Origin: JBARRO01 sp049644265
GTDB lineage: Bacteria > Bacteroidota > Ignavibacteria > UBA10030
Length of the DNA stretch: 43,376 nt
Direction: 5' to 3'
Assembly (NCBI GenBank): GCA_049644265.1
Contig: JBARRO010000097.1
Coordinates: forward strand, 1 to 43,376
Positions 23,243 through 31,908 of this stretch are shown piece after piece. Position numbers and translations under genes: made by a program. Every line of letters starts with the position of its first letter. Positions within the stretch are counted from its first letter, which is position 1. Below the pieces are notes generated by a model. That model had not been told where the DNA came from and searched no databases. It worked only from the letters and a program-made list of their open reading frames with translations.

Positions 23243-23257
23243 GCAACCGACGTGCCA
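23243..23257 (-). promoter_or_regulatory. Sigma-54 (-24/-12) promoter of the bc-complex operon
   Basis: On the minus strand TGGCAC (23257-23252), five bases, TTGC (23246-23243) gives the invariant GG and GC exactly ten bases apart. This matches the sigma-54 consensus without a mismatch in the key positions. Transcription would start near 23231, about 22 bases before the CheY-like start codon. An NtrC-type activator is encoded directly upstream. Confidence 0.85.
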
Positions 23258-23327
23258 GGCAATACGCCTTCGAAATTGTGATGAAATCGGGGATTCGTCG
23301 ACAACGAGCGGATCAATCGCACAAAAG

Positions 23328-23346
23328 TGCCAAGCGTTGCTTGGCA
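23328..23346. promoter_or_regulatory. Candidate enhancer site for the adjacent NtrC-type activator
   Basis: A perfect dyad TGCCAAGC-GTT-GCTTGGCA is centred about 106 bases upstream of the predicted sigma-54 start, the usual range for activator sites. It lies 90 bases past the activator's stop codon. On the minus strand CTTTTGTG follows it, so a weak intrinsic terminator for the activator gene is the other reading; both roles could coexist. Confidence 0.55.
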
Positions 23347-23435
23347 GGGTGTCAAGGAAGAATTGCAGGGGGCAGAGGGTTACCGGAGAGGGAGAAAAGG
23401 AACGAATTCTTTGAATTGCTTCGAGAGGATGAGAA

Positions 23436-24845
23436 TCAGCGGAACTTGTTCGACCTGATTTTGTATTTCTTCATGAGCCGTTGAAAGTTTTGGCGCGTCA
23501 TGCTTGATTCCTTCGCTGCTGCGGTCACATTCCCCCGATGTTTCTTCAGTTGCTCGAACAAGAACTGTCGCTCAAATGTCTTCAGAACGTGCGCACGGGC
23601 CTTGGTGAATGTCCGACCGACGATCGGGATGCGTGCCGAATCGGCCTTCGACGCTGTCACCGGCTCCCGTAACACGTCGGGCATAATTGCGTCGCCTTTC
23701 GTAAAAATCACCGCCCGTTCGATAATGTTCTCGAGTTCACGAACATTGCCCGGGTATGAATAGCGCTTCAAGACATCCATCGATTCGCCCGAAAAACCCC
23801 GAATTGGCTTCTTGATCCGCTCGGTGTATTTTCCCAGGAAATAGCCGGCGAGGAGTGGTATATCTTGCCGCCTTTCCCGGAGGGGCGGCAAGTGGATTGC
23901 TACGACATTCAGGCGAAAAAACAAATCCTCGCGAAATCTCTTTTGCTTTACTTCTGCAGAAAGATCCAGGTTGGTGGCAGCAATAAAGCGCGCATGAACG
24001 CGCAAAGTCTCATTCCCGCCTACGCGCTCAAACTCGCGCTCCTGCAATACACGAAGAAGCTTTTGCTGGAGTGTCGCTGAAAGCGTGCCGATTTCGTCCA
24101 GGAAAATGGTCCCTCGTTGGGCAATTTCAAATTTCCCAAGTTTGCGGTCACCGGCTCCTGTGAAAGCACCTTTTTCATACCCGAAGAGTTCAGACTCTAA
24201 CAGGGTTTCGGGTAACGCTGTGCAGTTGATTGCAACAAACGGTTCAGAGGCCGCAGGCCCGCTGTGGTGGATGGCACGGGCGACAAGTTCTTTCCCCGTC
24301 CCACTTTCACCCGTGACCAGAACGGAAGTATGGTTGGGCGTCATCGCGACAGACCCGATGGACTTGTAGATCTCCTGCATGGCCTGACTGTCACCGACAA
24401 GCTCATATCGGTCAATAATGTCCGCATTCAGACGGGGCTGCCGGTCAAACGCTGTCGGAGACCCGTTGTTTGCCAGGGCTTTCTGCGTTATCGTGCGAAT
24501 TTTTCCTACATCAAGCGGCTTCGTCAGATATTCAAAAGCTCCCAATTGCATTGCTTTGATGGCGGTTTGCATGGTACCATGCCCCGTAATCATGACCACC
24601 GGAACCTTGTTGTCACGCTCTTTGATTTGGCGTAATGCCTCAAGCCCGTCCACGGAAGGCATGGCAATATCCATAAAGACCGCCGATGGTCTTTCAGCGA
24701 TGATTTTCTCCAATGCTTCTGCACCGCTTGCCGCAACGATACAGCGGTATCCTTCGTGTTTGAAAACTTGCTGAAACGCAAAGAGGATCTTTTTGTCGTC
24801 GTCGACGACGAGGATGGTTCCTTTGTCGGTCTTCTTACGTGTCAT
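23436..24845 (-). CDS. NtrC-family sigma-54 activator (response regulator)
   Basis: The 469-residue protein has three domains in standard order. The receiver (1-125) has phosphoacceptor D59 and switch K109. The AAA+ sigma-54 interaction domain (about 145-395) has Walker A GESGTGKE (179-186), the GAFTGA loop (226-231) that contacts sigma-54, and a Walker B LDE near 249-251. The Fis-type helix-turn-helix is at about 437-460 (GNVTAAAKESSMTRQNFQRLMKKY). It is expected to switch on the promoter at 23243-23257 when phosphorylated. Its start overlaps the end of the kinase gene by 11 bases, marking a cognate pair. All catalytic residues needed for an active enhancer protein appear present. Confidence 0.95.
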   Translation of the reverse strand: MTRKKTDKGTILVVDDDKKILFAFQQVFKHEGYRCIVAASGAEALEKIIAERPSAVFMDIAMPSVDGLEALRQIKERDNKVPVVMITGHGTMQTAIKAMQLGAFEYLTKPLDVGKIRTITQKALANNGSPTAFDRQPRLNADIIDRYELVGDSQAMQEIYKSIGSVAMTPNHTSVLVTGESGTGKELVARAIHHSGPAASEPFVAINCTALPETLLESELFGYEKGAFTGAGDRKLGKFEIAQRGTIFLDEIGTLSATLQQKLLRVLQEREFERVGGNETLRVHARFIAATNLDLSAEVKQKRFREDLFFRLNVVAIHLPPLRERRQDIPLLAGYFLGKYTERIKKPIRGFSGESMDVLKRYSYPGNVRELENIIERAVIFTKGDAIMPDVLREPVTASKADSARIPIVGRTFTKARAHVLKTFERQFLFEQLKKHRGNVTAAAKESSMTRQNFQRLMKKYKIRSNKFR

Positions 24846-27291
24846 GATGGATTGGCAGATAGATCCTAAACGTAGTTCCTTTCCCTTTCACACTTTCAAC
24901 CTTCACAGCGCCTCCGTGTGCATTGACCGTTCTTTTCACCAACGGCAATCCGAGCCCAGTTCCGTTTGTCTTCGTGGTGTAGAAAGGATCAAAAATTCTC
25001 TGCTCCTGACCTTGTTCGATTCCACAGCCTGAGTCTCCAATCTCCACGAGGGCGCATTCCGTCCCTTTATCTATTACAAGTTCTGGTTCAGGCTTTTCTG
25101 GGCCCTCATGGTCAAGGTTCCTGGCGAAAGCAAGTTCACGCAAGGTTTCCTGAAGCCGGGCTTTTGTGGTTGTCACACAAATCTTACCGCGGCTTTTCCG
25201 CTGAGAGGGGGCCTCGATTGCCTGTATGCCGTTCAAAAGAATGTTGATGATCGCTTCTTTCATCCGGGATGCGTCCAATACGAAATTGAACCCCCGGGGC
25301 TCAAGCTTCACGACCACCGCGATATGCTTTTCCTTGAGATGAGGTGCAATAAACTCCAGACTTTCCCGGACTATCTCGTTGAGGTCCGCCTTCACCATTT
25401 GCATTGGCTTTGGCCTTGCGAAATCGAGCAGTTCGACGACGATTCCCTCCATGTGGTGCATTGAATCGAGCGCCACGCCCAGGGATTTCTTTTCCGGGCG
25501 ACTGATGCGTCTCGACTCCGACAACAACTGCATGATCATCTTGATGGAGGTAAGGGAGTTTCGGAATTCATGCGCGATAATGGATGACATTTCGCCCGCC
25601 GCACTCAGTTTCTCTGTGTGCAGCAGTTCCTGCTCCAATCGTTTTCGTTTGGTGATATCCGTGATGATCTGAAGAACGGACCCAACCTTGCCATTCTCTT
25701 TCATGGGAATGGCTATCCGCTCCACAAACCGATCGCCTTTCGAGCGGTCGATCAGGTGCTCGACCCGACTTTCGATCGACCCTTCCACCAGTGCTTTGCG
25801 GCAAAGACACTCTCTGCAGCCACCGTCGCTCTGAAAAATCACCGCACAGTCTTTTCCCCTGACCTGGGAGAGGGTATAACCGGTAAGGGTGGCAAAAGCA
25901 GCGCTTACAGTTTGTATCCGAAACTTGTTGTCGAGAAGAACAAATGCGCTGGGAACATGATCGAGCAGTGCCTGGAGTTTCGTTTTTTCCTCGAGAAGCT
26001 CGCCCGTGCGACGTTCCACCATTTCCTCCAGTCTGTTTCGATGTTGCTGAATCTCTCCTTCGTGGGCTTCGAGGGAAGACGCCATCACATTGAACTGGTC
26101 GGCAAGTTTCTCGATCTCATCATGCGTGTCGACTTGAAGCCGATGTGCGTAGCTTCCCTTCGCAATGATTTCCGCCCCCCGCTGCACCTGACCGATGGGC
26201 CTGGTAAATTGTCTGGTCGCCAACAATCCCAGTCCTATGGCACCTCCAAGAAACAAGACAAGAAAACCGATAAACGTGAGAGCTGACGAGCGCACGGGAC
26301 CCATGATGGCGCTCTTCGGTACGCTTTCGATAACAAAAACCGGAACAGAGAACGCAGGGGTGGTGTTCGTTTGCTGTGACAGGTCGTTTTGAGAGAACAA
26401 CGGCGCATAGGAAATAACCTCATCAGCGCCTTCTGCGATTGTGCCCTTGTTCCCGGAAAGGATGGACGAAGCAACAAGAGAGGAATAGTCGCGCTGGAGA
26501 TTGTCTTCCTCTCTCGAAGCCAGAAGACGGTTCCAATCCGTTTTCTTTTCGGAGTGATACAAATAGTGCCCGTCTCCCGTAGCCAGAATAATCTTACGAT
26601 TTGGCTCAAATTGTTTCTTGCTTTCGATAACGCGAATGAATTCCTTTTCGAACACGTTGGCAATCAGGATGCCAACAATGCCGTGATCGTCCGCCAGTGG
26701 CATGGCGAAACTCATGACGGGAATTCGTTCGCGGGACCCGTAAAGAACCTCCGCCGGGGTGAGCGTCACCTGATTATGGCTCACGGTTTGGATCAACAAG
26801 AAATAGTAGGACTCACGGCCCTGACGCAGTTCCTCGCTCGGAACGATTCGATACGTCCTTGAAGAATCGTCCGGGTTGGCGCGTTCAACACGAAGGATTT
26901 CGTCGCCATCCCGTCCGATGAGACGAAATTGAAAATAGATTTCTTTTGTTTCTGCGAAGGCCAGCACTTCGCTGCCCAGTTGCTCAAGCTGGCTTTGTGT
27001 CGATGACGGAATTGTTCCCTCTCTGTGTATCCAGGCCCTGAGATGCGACGAATTCCTAACCACCCGCAAATCGGAAGATATATTTTCAAGAAAGTTGGCT
27101 GTTTTTTCCCTTATCGTTTGTACATCGACCGTGAGTTCCTCAAGCGCAACAGCTTTCATCAGGCGCATATTCGAGAGAATGCTGTAGATACCGACAAACG
27201 TCAGCGGCAAAATGGAAAGCGCAGCGAACGCGATGAGGAGTTTGTTCCGGATCGAAAGCCAGGGGAATATCTTATTCAGGTTGACCATCAT
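24835..27291 (-). CDS. Membrane sensor histidine kinase (extracytoplasmic sensor, HAMP, PAS)
   Basis: The kinase has 818 residues from the ATG at 27291. A membrane helix (LLIAFAALSILPLTFVGIY) is followed by a large periplasmic sensor region (about 45-310) of the double-Cache type. A second helix (LTFIGFLVLFLGGAIGLGLLA), a HAMP linker, and a coiled section with a PAS domain (LQALLDHVPSAFVLLDNKF) follow. The PAS region carries a cluster of cysteines, GGCRECLCRK, which might bind metal or sense redox state. The kinase core shows the phospho-accepting His in IIAHEFRNSLTS, an N box with LLNGIQAIE, and G boxes GDSGCGIE and TNGTGLGLPLV. It overlaps the NtrC-type gene by 11 bases. No clear ribosome site marks the start; ATGs at 27291 and 27288 are equally good. 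Confidence 0.92.
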   Translation of the reverse strand: MMVNLNKIFPWLSIRNKLLIAFAALSILPLTFVGIYSILSNMRLMKAVALEELTVDVQTIREKTANFLENISSDLRVVRNSSHLRAWIHREGTIPSSTQSQLEQLGSEVLAFAETKEIYFQFRLIGRDGDEILRVERANPDDSSRTYRIVPSEELRQGRESYYFLLIQTVSHNQVTLTPAEVLYGSRERIPVMSFAMPLADDHGIVGILIANVFEKEFIRVIESKKQFEPNRKIILATGDGHYLYHSEKKTDWNRLLASREEDNLQRDYSSLVASSILSGNKGTIAEGADEVISYAPLFSQNDLSQQTNTTPAFSVPVFVIESVPKSAIMGPVRSSALTFIGFLVLFLGGAIGLGLLATRQFTRPIGQVQRGAEIIAKGSYAHRLQVDTHDEIEKLADQFNVMASSLEAHEGEIQQHRNRLEEMVERRTGELLEEKTKLQALLDHVPSAFVLLDNKFRIQTVSAAFATLTGYTLSQVRGKDCAVIFQSDGGCRECLCRKALVEGSIESRVEHLIDRSKGDRFVERIAIPMKENGKVGSVLQIITDITKRKRLEQELLHTEKLSAAGEMSSIIAHEFRNSLTSIKMIMQLLSESRRISRPEKKSLGVALDSMHHMEGIVVELLDFARPKPMQMVKADLNEIVRESLEFIAPHLKEKHIAVVVKLEPRGFNFVLDASRMKEAIINILLNGIQAIEAPSQRKSRGKICVTTTKARLQETLRELAFARNLDHEGPEKPEPELVIDKGTECALVEIGDSGCGIEQGQEQRIFDPFYTTKTNGTGLGLPLVKRTVNAHGGAVKVESVKGKGTTFRIYLPIHHDT

Positions 27292-27357
27292 GCACTGTTC
27301 GTCGATCGAACATGGCCGGAGCGTCCCCATGAGTTCGCCCTGAGCCCGGGAATTTCT

Positions 27358-28140
27358 CTAAACATACTTAAGAGTCTCCTCTGCTTCTTTTCGCACGACA
27401 AACGCCCGATCCCACTCGAAATTCTCATCTTTTCCCAGAATGAGGAGGCAAGTCGTCTTCAGCGTTGTTCTCTCATCAGGAGAAAGATGTTTGTATTTGG
27501 CAAGCTTCCCAAGGCTGCGCACGGCCTTCGACCGAATGCCCGCATTGCTGTCGGCAAGATTCTTTTGGAGTCTGTCCAGACAGAGCTGGCGCTCATGTTC
27601 CGGAAAGCGGGCAGGTGGAATAGATTCGGCGAACTTTCCAAGAGCCCGGGTGGCGGTGTCCCGCAGTTCCAGAATCGAAGAGTGGGCGGCTTCCAGGGCA
27701 AGCGGTAAGGCTTCCACGATTTCCGGTGATTTTATTTTGCCCAATGCGTAAAGAATAAATGAGCGACGGGCAGGATCTTTTGATGAAATGTACTGTACGA
27801 TGAGGGGTTTTATCGCATCGGGCCCTATCCGGCTGAGCGCGTGAGCAAAAGCAATTTGTGCTTTCAGGTCGCCCGCGTCGAGTTTCTCCACGAGCGCAGG
27901 AATAATCGACGTTCCAAATTGCGCCACCAGGGAAATCGCCTCGTCGAGTAATGGCACAAGGGCAGGTTGATCGAGCGGGTCAATATAGAACAGTGCGGAA
28001 AGCATTTCGAGGACCGAGTACCTGTCCGGCGAAACAGTTGAGAGGATCTCTTTTCTAGCGAGCACCAATCCATGTCGAATCTCTTCGGGGTCAGTGCTGG
28101 TTAAGAGCCTCCTTATTGCGGCTAACGGTGATTCCCACAT
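27358..28140 (-). CDS. HEAT-repeat protein
   Basis: The 260-residue protein has no signal peptide and is built of helical HEAT-like repeats, for example IAFAHALSRIGPDAIKPLIV, RRSFILYALGKIKSPEIVEA, LRDTATRALGKFAES and IRSKAVRSLGKLAKYKH. Such repeats bind other proteins. It comes first in the minus-strand run and ends 66 bases before the sensor kinase. It may adjust kinase activity or assemble the redox complex. No catalytic residues are visible, and the exact role is unknown. Confidence 0.8.
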   Translation of the reverse strand: MWESPLAAIRRLLTSTDPEEIRHGLVLARKEILSTVSPDRYSVLEMLSALFYIDPLDQPALVPLLDEAISLVAQFGTSIIPALVEKLDAGDLKAQIAFAHALSRIGPDAIKPLIVQYISSKDPARRSFILYALGKIKSPEIVEALPLALEAAHSSILELRDTATRALGKFAESIPPARFPEHERQLCLDRLQKNLADSNAGIRSKAVRSLGKLAKYKHLSPDERTTLKTTCLLILGKDENFEWDRAFVVRKEAEETLKYV

Positions 28141-28457
28141 GTTGGATCACGTCATAAAAGGATTGTGGATGATGCCGGACTCATGTCTCCTACCCTGGCG
28201 CACCGCAGAAAACAGAAGCATGCCATTTGGGAATTCTCTGTTAAAGAGCATCATTTGACGTGCCACAGAATCCTCCTTTAACCACTCTCCGGCAGGGGTT
28301 TATGAGGCCCCTACGGAAAGTCGAAAATGGTGTGGAGGTTGTATTCCTATTTCCGAGAACGACGTTTGAGTCAGCTTTGCAAAAATGGGAATCTGCCCGA
28401 CTCGAGGAATGCCCCGCCGACCCATTGACCAACAAGAAAACGTGCTGACTCACCCAA

Positions 28458-28479
28458 TTGACAAGTCAAGTCGTTGACC
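28458..28479 (+). repeat. 22-base inverted repeat, left arm
   Basis: These 22 bases (starting TTGACAAGTCAAG, ending GTTGACC) are the exact reverse complement of 29785-29806. The two arms flank the EamA gene at 28600-29496. The unit holds a smaller palindrome, TTGAC-AA-GTCAA. No transposase is present between the arms. Confidence 0.7.
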
Positions 28480-28519
28480 ATCGATTTTGAGCGGCAGCTT
28501 GTCGGCCAAGAAACACGAA

Positions 28520-28538
28520 AGCCGGCTTGTTAGCCGGC
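28520..28538 (-). terminator. Hairpin past the EamA gene
   Basis: GCCGGCT-TGTT-AGCCGGC forms a 7-base stem, 61 bases past the stop at 28600. The minus strand continues TTTCGTGTTTC, a weak U-rich tail. It could end the EamA transcript. A closely related hairpin lies on the other side of the gene at 29719-29739. Confidence 0.45.
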
Positions 28539-28599
28539 CCTACAAAATGCAATTTTCAACATATGATTGTTTCAATAAACAGCGGCATCCCAAAAAGGA

Positions 28600-29496
28600 T
28601 TATCGAACGACATTGGGACCTCCTGACCTTCGTTTCCCGTTCACAACCACGAGGCTCAGAATGATGAGAGCCGTCCCCGTCAATAATTGCCAGGAGAGTT
28701 GTTCACCCAGGAAAATCGCGCCAAGGATTACACCTCCCACAGGAAACAGGTAGGTTACAAGAGTGGCACGAGTGGGACCGATTTCATGGATCAAATAGTA
28801 GAACATGATGGTCGCCAATCCCGCGCCCAGAATTCCAAGCCACAGGACTGCCACCCACGTGAGCGCCAGAGTGGGGAACAGGAAAGGTTTCTCAGAGGAC
28901 GGTCCGACGATCCACATGAATGCTGATGACGTAATCAGTGGCATGGCGGCGCGTGCAACGCCTTCCACGTTCCTGGTCAGTTTGCGTGCAAAGACAGCGC
29001 TTCCCGCGTAGAAAATAGCTGCGAGAATCACCGCCGCCTGGCCAATGACGGAATTGTGTTCGCCAGCGGACAAGTCTTTGCTCAACAGCACCACCACGCC
29101 CACAAAGCCAATCAGCAAGCCTATCACTTTCTGCACAGTCATCTTATCATCGTGCAACAAGAAGTGCGCGATAACAATCGTAAACAGGGGCACTGTTGCG
29201 TTGAGGATTGAGGCTACAGCAGAATCAATCGTCTGCTCCCCCCACGAGATAAAGAAGATCGGAATGGCGAGACTCGTGGGGCCGAGAATGACAAAAACTC
29301 TCCACGTCTTCCAATCATGCGGCCATTTCACGTTTTGGAACAAACCGATGGCAATTGCTGTGAGAGCACCGAAGGACATCCGGAGAGCAACGAGTGACAT
29401 AGGACCAATTTCGCGCACTCCAATCTTGATCCAAAGAAAGGAAGAACTCCAGATCAGACCGAGGGTGATAAAGACAATCCAGTGTTTTGGCTTCAA
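28600..29496 (-). CDS. EamA/DMT-family transporter
   Basis: The 298-residue inner-membrane protein has about ten hydrophobic helices in two EamA halves. The first runs from IVFITLGLIWSSSFLWIKIG and the second from VIGQAAVILAAIFYAGSAVFARKL. The family exports or imports small metabolites such as amino acids; the substrate is not predictable here. The start is a TTG at 29496 without a clear ribosome site. An in-frame stop lies just upstream and the next ATG would remove the first helix, so TTG is the best choice. The gene stands alone, bracketed by inverted repeats and hairpins, between the redox locus and the carbohydrate cluster. Confidence 0.88.
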   Translation of the reverse strand: MKPKHWIVFITLGLIWSSSFLWIKIGVREIGPMSLVALRMSFGALTAIAIGLFQNVKWPHDWKTWRVFVILGPTSLAIPIFFISWGEQTIDSAVASILNATVPLFTIVIAHFLLHDDKMTVQKVIGLLIGFVGVVVLLSKDLSAGEHNSVIGQAAVILAAIFYAGSAVFARKLTRNVEGVARAAMPLITSSAFMWIVGPSSEKPFLFPTLALTWVAVLWLGILGAGLATIMFYYLIHEIGPTRATLVTYLFPVGGVILGAIFLGEQLSWQLLTGTALIILSLVVVNGKRRSGGPNVVR

Positions 29497-29718
29497 GGGG
29501 ATTTAGTTATTCAAAAGAATCATCATTTGCGACTTATGTTGAACGATTTCTCCCCCGCTCAAGTTCCGCAGGACCAAGGTCGCCAGAGAGAGTGTGCGAT
29601 GATCCTCACTTCAGCTTTTTCATGTGTCGGATCCTCAGAACGACAAAGAAGTCAGCTGCATCCCGCTGGTCACGAGTTCGGTCGGGTGTGATCTGTTTCT
29701 GTCAGTCACAAAACAGAA

Positions 29719-29739
29719 AAGCCGGCAATTAGCCGGCTT
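29719..29739 (-). terminator. Hairpin downstream of the VOC gene
   Basis: AAGCCGGC-AATTA-GCCGGCTT is a perfect 8-base stem followed on the minus strand by TTCTGTTTTGTG. It could end transcripts of the carbohydrate cluster, but it lies 280 bases past the last stop. It is related to the hairpin at 28520-28538, so it may instead be part of a repeat unit. Confidence 0.45.
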
Positions 29740-29784
29740 CACGATCTACGGATCCTATATCTACAATCTATCCCGCCAAAAGAC

Positions 29785-29806
29785 GGTCAACGACTTGACT
29801 TGTCAA
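29785..29806 (-). repeat. 22-base inverted repeat, right arm
   Basis: Exact reverse complement of 28458-28479. Together the arms span 1349 bases containing the EamA gene. Read inward, each arm is followed by a GCCGGC hairpin, so a larger repeat unit seems to be present in inverted copies. Confidence 0.7.
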
Positions 29807-30018
29807 GCGGGGCGCACAGCGCGCAATCTTCAAACAAGGTCACTTTTCAATTTACAATCTACCATCTACAATCTTCAATGTTATGTAGCCTAATACGATC
29901 CTCGTCCACTCTGAAAATGCATATATTATCACGGAGTTGGAGCTGGTTTGACGATGCTGCTCATCTGGCCGATTTTCGGGTCCCTTTCCCGTTCTCTCAG
30001 GCAGTTCTTCGAGTAAAG

Positions 30019-30954
30019 TTATTTGGGAGGTAGTGCAGTAGAGGAAGGGGACAGGATTCCATCCACCGTATGGGACTCCATAAGCTCAACACGCGTGCCG
30101 TCCGGATCGAAAATATTGCATTGCCTTTTTCGATTAATCCCGATTTGCGTTTCAAGCTTGTTTGGATATGCCTTTCGCGCTGGGCGAGACTCCAACATTT
30201 CCTTTGCCATCGAGACGTCAGGTACCTCCAGGCTGAAGTGATTCATTGAACCGAGCCGGGCAAGCGTTGGCGGGTCTTTGTAAAGCATGAATTCGACATA
30301 ATCGGTTCCATCCGGCACCCTCATGTTTACCCACGAAAGCATCTTGCCGTCTTTGCTCCCTCTCCACGTCTCCTGGAAGCCCAGAATGTCACGATAGAAC
30401 TTCAGCGATCTGCTCAACGAATCAACGGCAAATCCGATGTGCTTAATGTGCCCGCCGATCCGTTCATCACGCAAGTGTTTGCCTGAATCCAGCATGGTCC
30501 AGCCGTCCGGTTCGTACTGGACGAACTCCACAATGTGCCCGTCAGGATCTTTCGTGGTGAAGTTGTAGTTGCCAATGCGTCCCTTCCCCACCTTTGCCGG
30601 TACTTTCAGCCCACAAGAGTCAAGATACGCCCGCATGGCCTCCGCATTATCTATGATGAGCGCAATTTGATAGAGCCGGTCCGTGCCCGCTTCGCGCTCC
30701 GGGAAAAGCTCCACACACTGCAAATCGTTGACCTTGACAAAAATCGTCGATGGATCACCATTGGGTTTGTTGAGCCTGTATTGTTCTTGATATCCCAAAA
30801 AGTTGCAGTAGAATGCAAGCGATGAATCGACGTTGTGCACCAAAACGGCGACATGCGATATACCAAGAATTCGAGGGCGCTGGAGCTCTTGTGTGTAGCC
30901 AATCAGAGAACAGAACACGAATGTCAGTATCACAAGCAGGGGTCTACGTTTCAT
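30019..30954 (-). CDS. Exported double-domain VOC (glyoxalase-fold) protein
   Basis: The protein has 311 residues from the ATG at 30954. A signal peptide (LLVILTFVFCSLIGYTQ) precedes two vicinal-oxygen-chelate domains. The first (about 32-155) starts LGISHVAVLVHNVDSSLAFYCNFLG and ends DGHIVEFVQYEP. The second (about 175-295) has HIKHIGFAVDSLSRSLKFYRDILG, HFSLEVPD and GTRVELMES. His and Glu residues at the usual metal positions are kept (HVAV, CVELFP, HIGF, VEFMLY). VOC enzymes use a bound metal for isomerisation, elimination or dioxygenation. Its position at the end of a sugar cluster suggests action on an exported keto-sugar or a similar compound. The next gene upstream is a paralogue. Confidence 0.82.
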   Translation of the reverse strand: MKRRPLLVILTFVFCSLIGYTQELQRPRILGISHVAVLVHNVDSSLAFYCNFLGYQEQYRLNKPNGDPSTIFVKVNDLQCVELFPEREAGTDRLYQIALIIDNAEAMRAYLDSCGLKVPAKVGKGRIGNYNFTTKDPDGHIVEFVQYEPDGWTMLDSGKHLRDERIGGHIKHIGFAVDSLSRSLKFYRDILGFQETWRGSKDGKMLSWVNMRVPDGTDYVEFMLYKDPPTLARLGSMNHFSLEVPDVSMAKEMLESRPARKAYPNKLETQIGINRKRQCNIFDPDGTRVELMESHTVDGILSPSSTALPPK

Positions 30955-31050
30955 TTCAGTTCGTCTTCCTTTATTCTTTGTCTCGGTGTGATCGAAAGAG
31001 CACCACAAGGTTCACCTGCCTGCCAGCACCAACGAATGATCTCCTCGGCA

Positions 31051-31908
31051 TCAGTTCGGCTCCGTTCGTTCTACAAGCTCGATTCGAGTACCATCCGGAT
31101 CGTAGAGATTTGCATGCCAGTTCTTCTTCTGAAGGACATGTGTTTCGATCGGAATTGATGGATCCCTTTCCTTGATCCTGGCGACGGCTTTCTGAAAGTC
31201 CGGAACGACCAAACAGATATGATTTCTGCTTCCACGGAATTCAGGAGTTGGCGGTTTACGATATACCCCAAATTCAATGCGGTCCTCACCGTCCGGCACG
31301 CGCAACTTCTTCCCTCCCTCAAAACCAAGAATATCAGAATAAAACTGATACGCTCTCTCCTCATCACGCGTCGTCACCCCGATGTGTTCGATATGCGTGC
31401 CGATTCGCGATTCAGGTATCGATTTCCCCTTCTCGCGCGAAGTCCAACTATCCGGCTCATACTGAACGATTTCCACGGTGTGACTATCCGGATCCATAAT
31501 CGTGAATGCGAGATTCCCGGCACGCCCCTTGTCAATTTTTTCCGGAACCGGAATCCCTTTTGCGGCAAGGTAGTTGAGCATCGCTCGGGCGTTGTCCGTA
31601 TAGAACGCAATATGGCTGAGCCGGCCATCGTTCTTTGGTTCACCGGCAATGAGCTCAATATATTGTTCGTCATTGATCTTCACGACGGCCGTTTTCTTCG
31701 AACCATCTTTCCCCTTGAATGAATACAGCTCTTCAAATCCCAGAGTCTTTGTGTACAGGTTGACCGCTGCCTGGAGATCGCTGGCATAGAACGCCACATG
31801 GGCCACCCCAAAAATCGATGGGCGCTTCATATCTTGTGCACAGACAATCGAAACGCTCTGCTGCAAGGACCAACAGATCAATACGTTCGTCATCCAATGC
31901 CGATTCAT
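31051..31908 (-). CDS. Exported double-domain VOC (glyoxalase-fold) protein, paralogue
   Basis: This 285-residue protein is clearly related to its downstream neighbour. A weak signal peptide (WMTNVLICWSLQQSVSIVCAQ) is followed by two VOC domains. The first has VAHVAFYASDLQAAVNLYTKTLGFE, YIELIAGE and HTVEIVQYEPDSW. The second has HIEHIGVTTRDEERAYQFYSDILGFE, RIEFGVYR, HICLVVPD and GTRIELVER. The paired His/Glu metal residues are retained. GGGAG lies 6 bases before the ATG. Its first bases overlap the end of the TIM-barrel gene by 4 (ATGA), which shows co-translation with a sugar isomerase and supports a carbohydrate role over a toxin-resistance role. Confidence 0.82.
   Translation of the reverse strand: MNRHWMTNVLICWSLQQSVSIVCAQDMKRPSIFGVAHVAFYASDLQAAVNLYTKTLGFEELYSFKGKDGSKKTAVVKINDEQYIELIAGEPKNDGRLSHIAFYTDNARAMLNYLAAKGIPVPEKIDKGRAGNLAFTIMDPDSHTVEIVQYEPDSWTSREKGKSIPESRIGTHIEHIGVTTRDEERAYQFYSDILGFEGGKKLRVPDGEDRIEFGVYRKPPTPEFRGSRNHICLVVPDFQKAVARIKERDPSIPIETHVLQKKNWHANLYDPDGTRIELVERTEPN

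Larger units (their letters stand above)
28141..28599. other. 459-base intergenic region
   Basis: No supported gene is present. Bases 28141-28450 show no clear promoter for the HEAT-repeat gene and only short unsupported frames. The part nearer the EamA gene holds one arm of a 22-base inverted repeat (28458-28479) and a hairpin (28520-28538), described separately. Confidence 0.5.
29497..30018. other. 522-base intergenic region rich in repeats
   Basis: No gene is supported. It holds a hairpin (29719-29739), the right arm of the inverted repeat (29785-29806) and a degenerate ATCTACAATCT-type tract (about 29848-29880). Bases 29890-30018 show nothing recognisable. Confidence 0.5.

Noticed and set aside
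23319..23332. A second sigma-54-like site (TGGCAC, TTTTG, TGC)
   Set aside because: GG and GC are only nine bases apart; the spacing required is ten. It also overlaps the dyad.
23328..23346. Dyad read only as a terminator of the activator gene
   Set aside because: The tail CTTTTGTG is weak and the dyad is placed well for an enhancer. I kept the enhancer reading but recorded the other in the feature entry.
28458..29806. EamA region as a complete transposon
   Set aside because: There is no transposase and I cannot see target-site duplications, so only the repeats are annotated.
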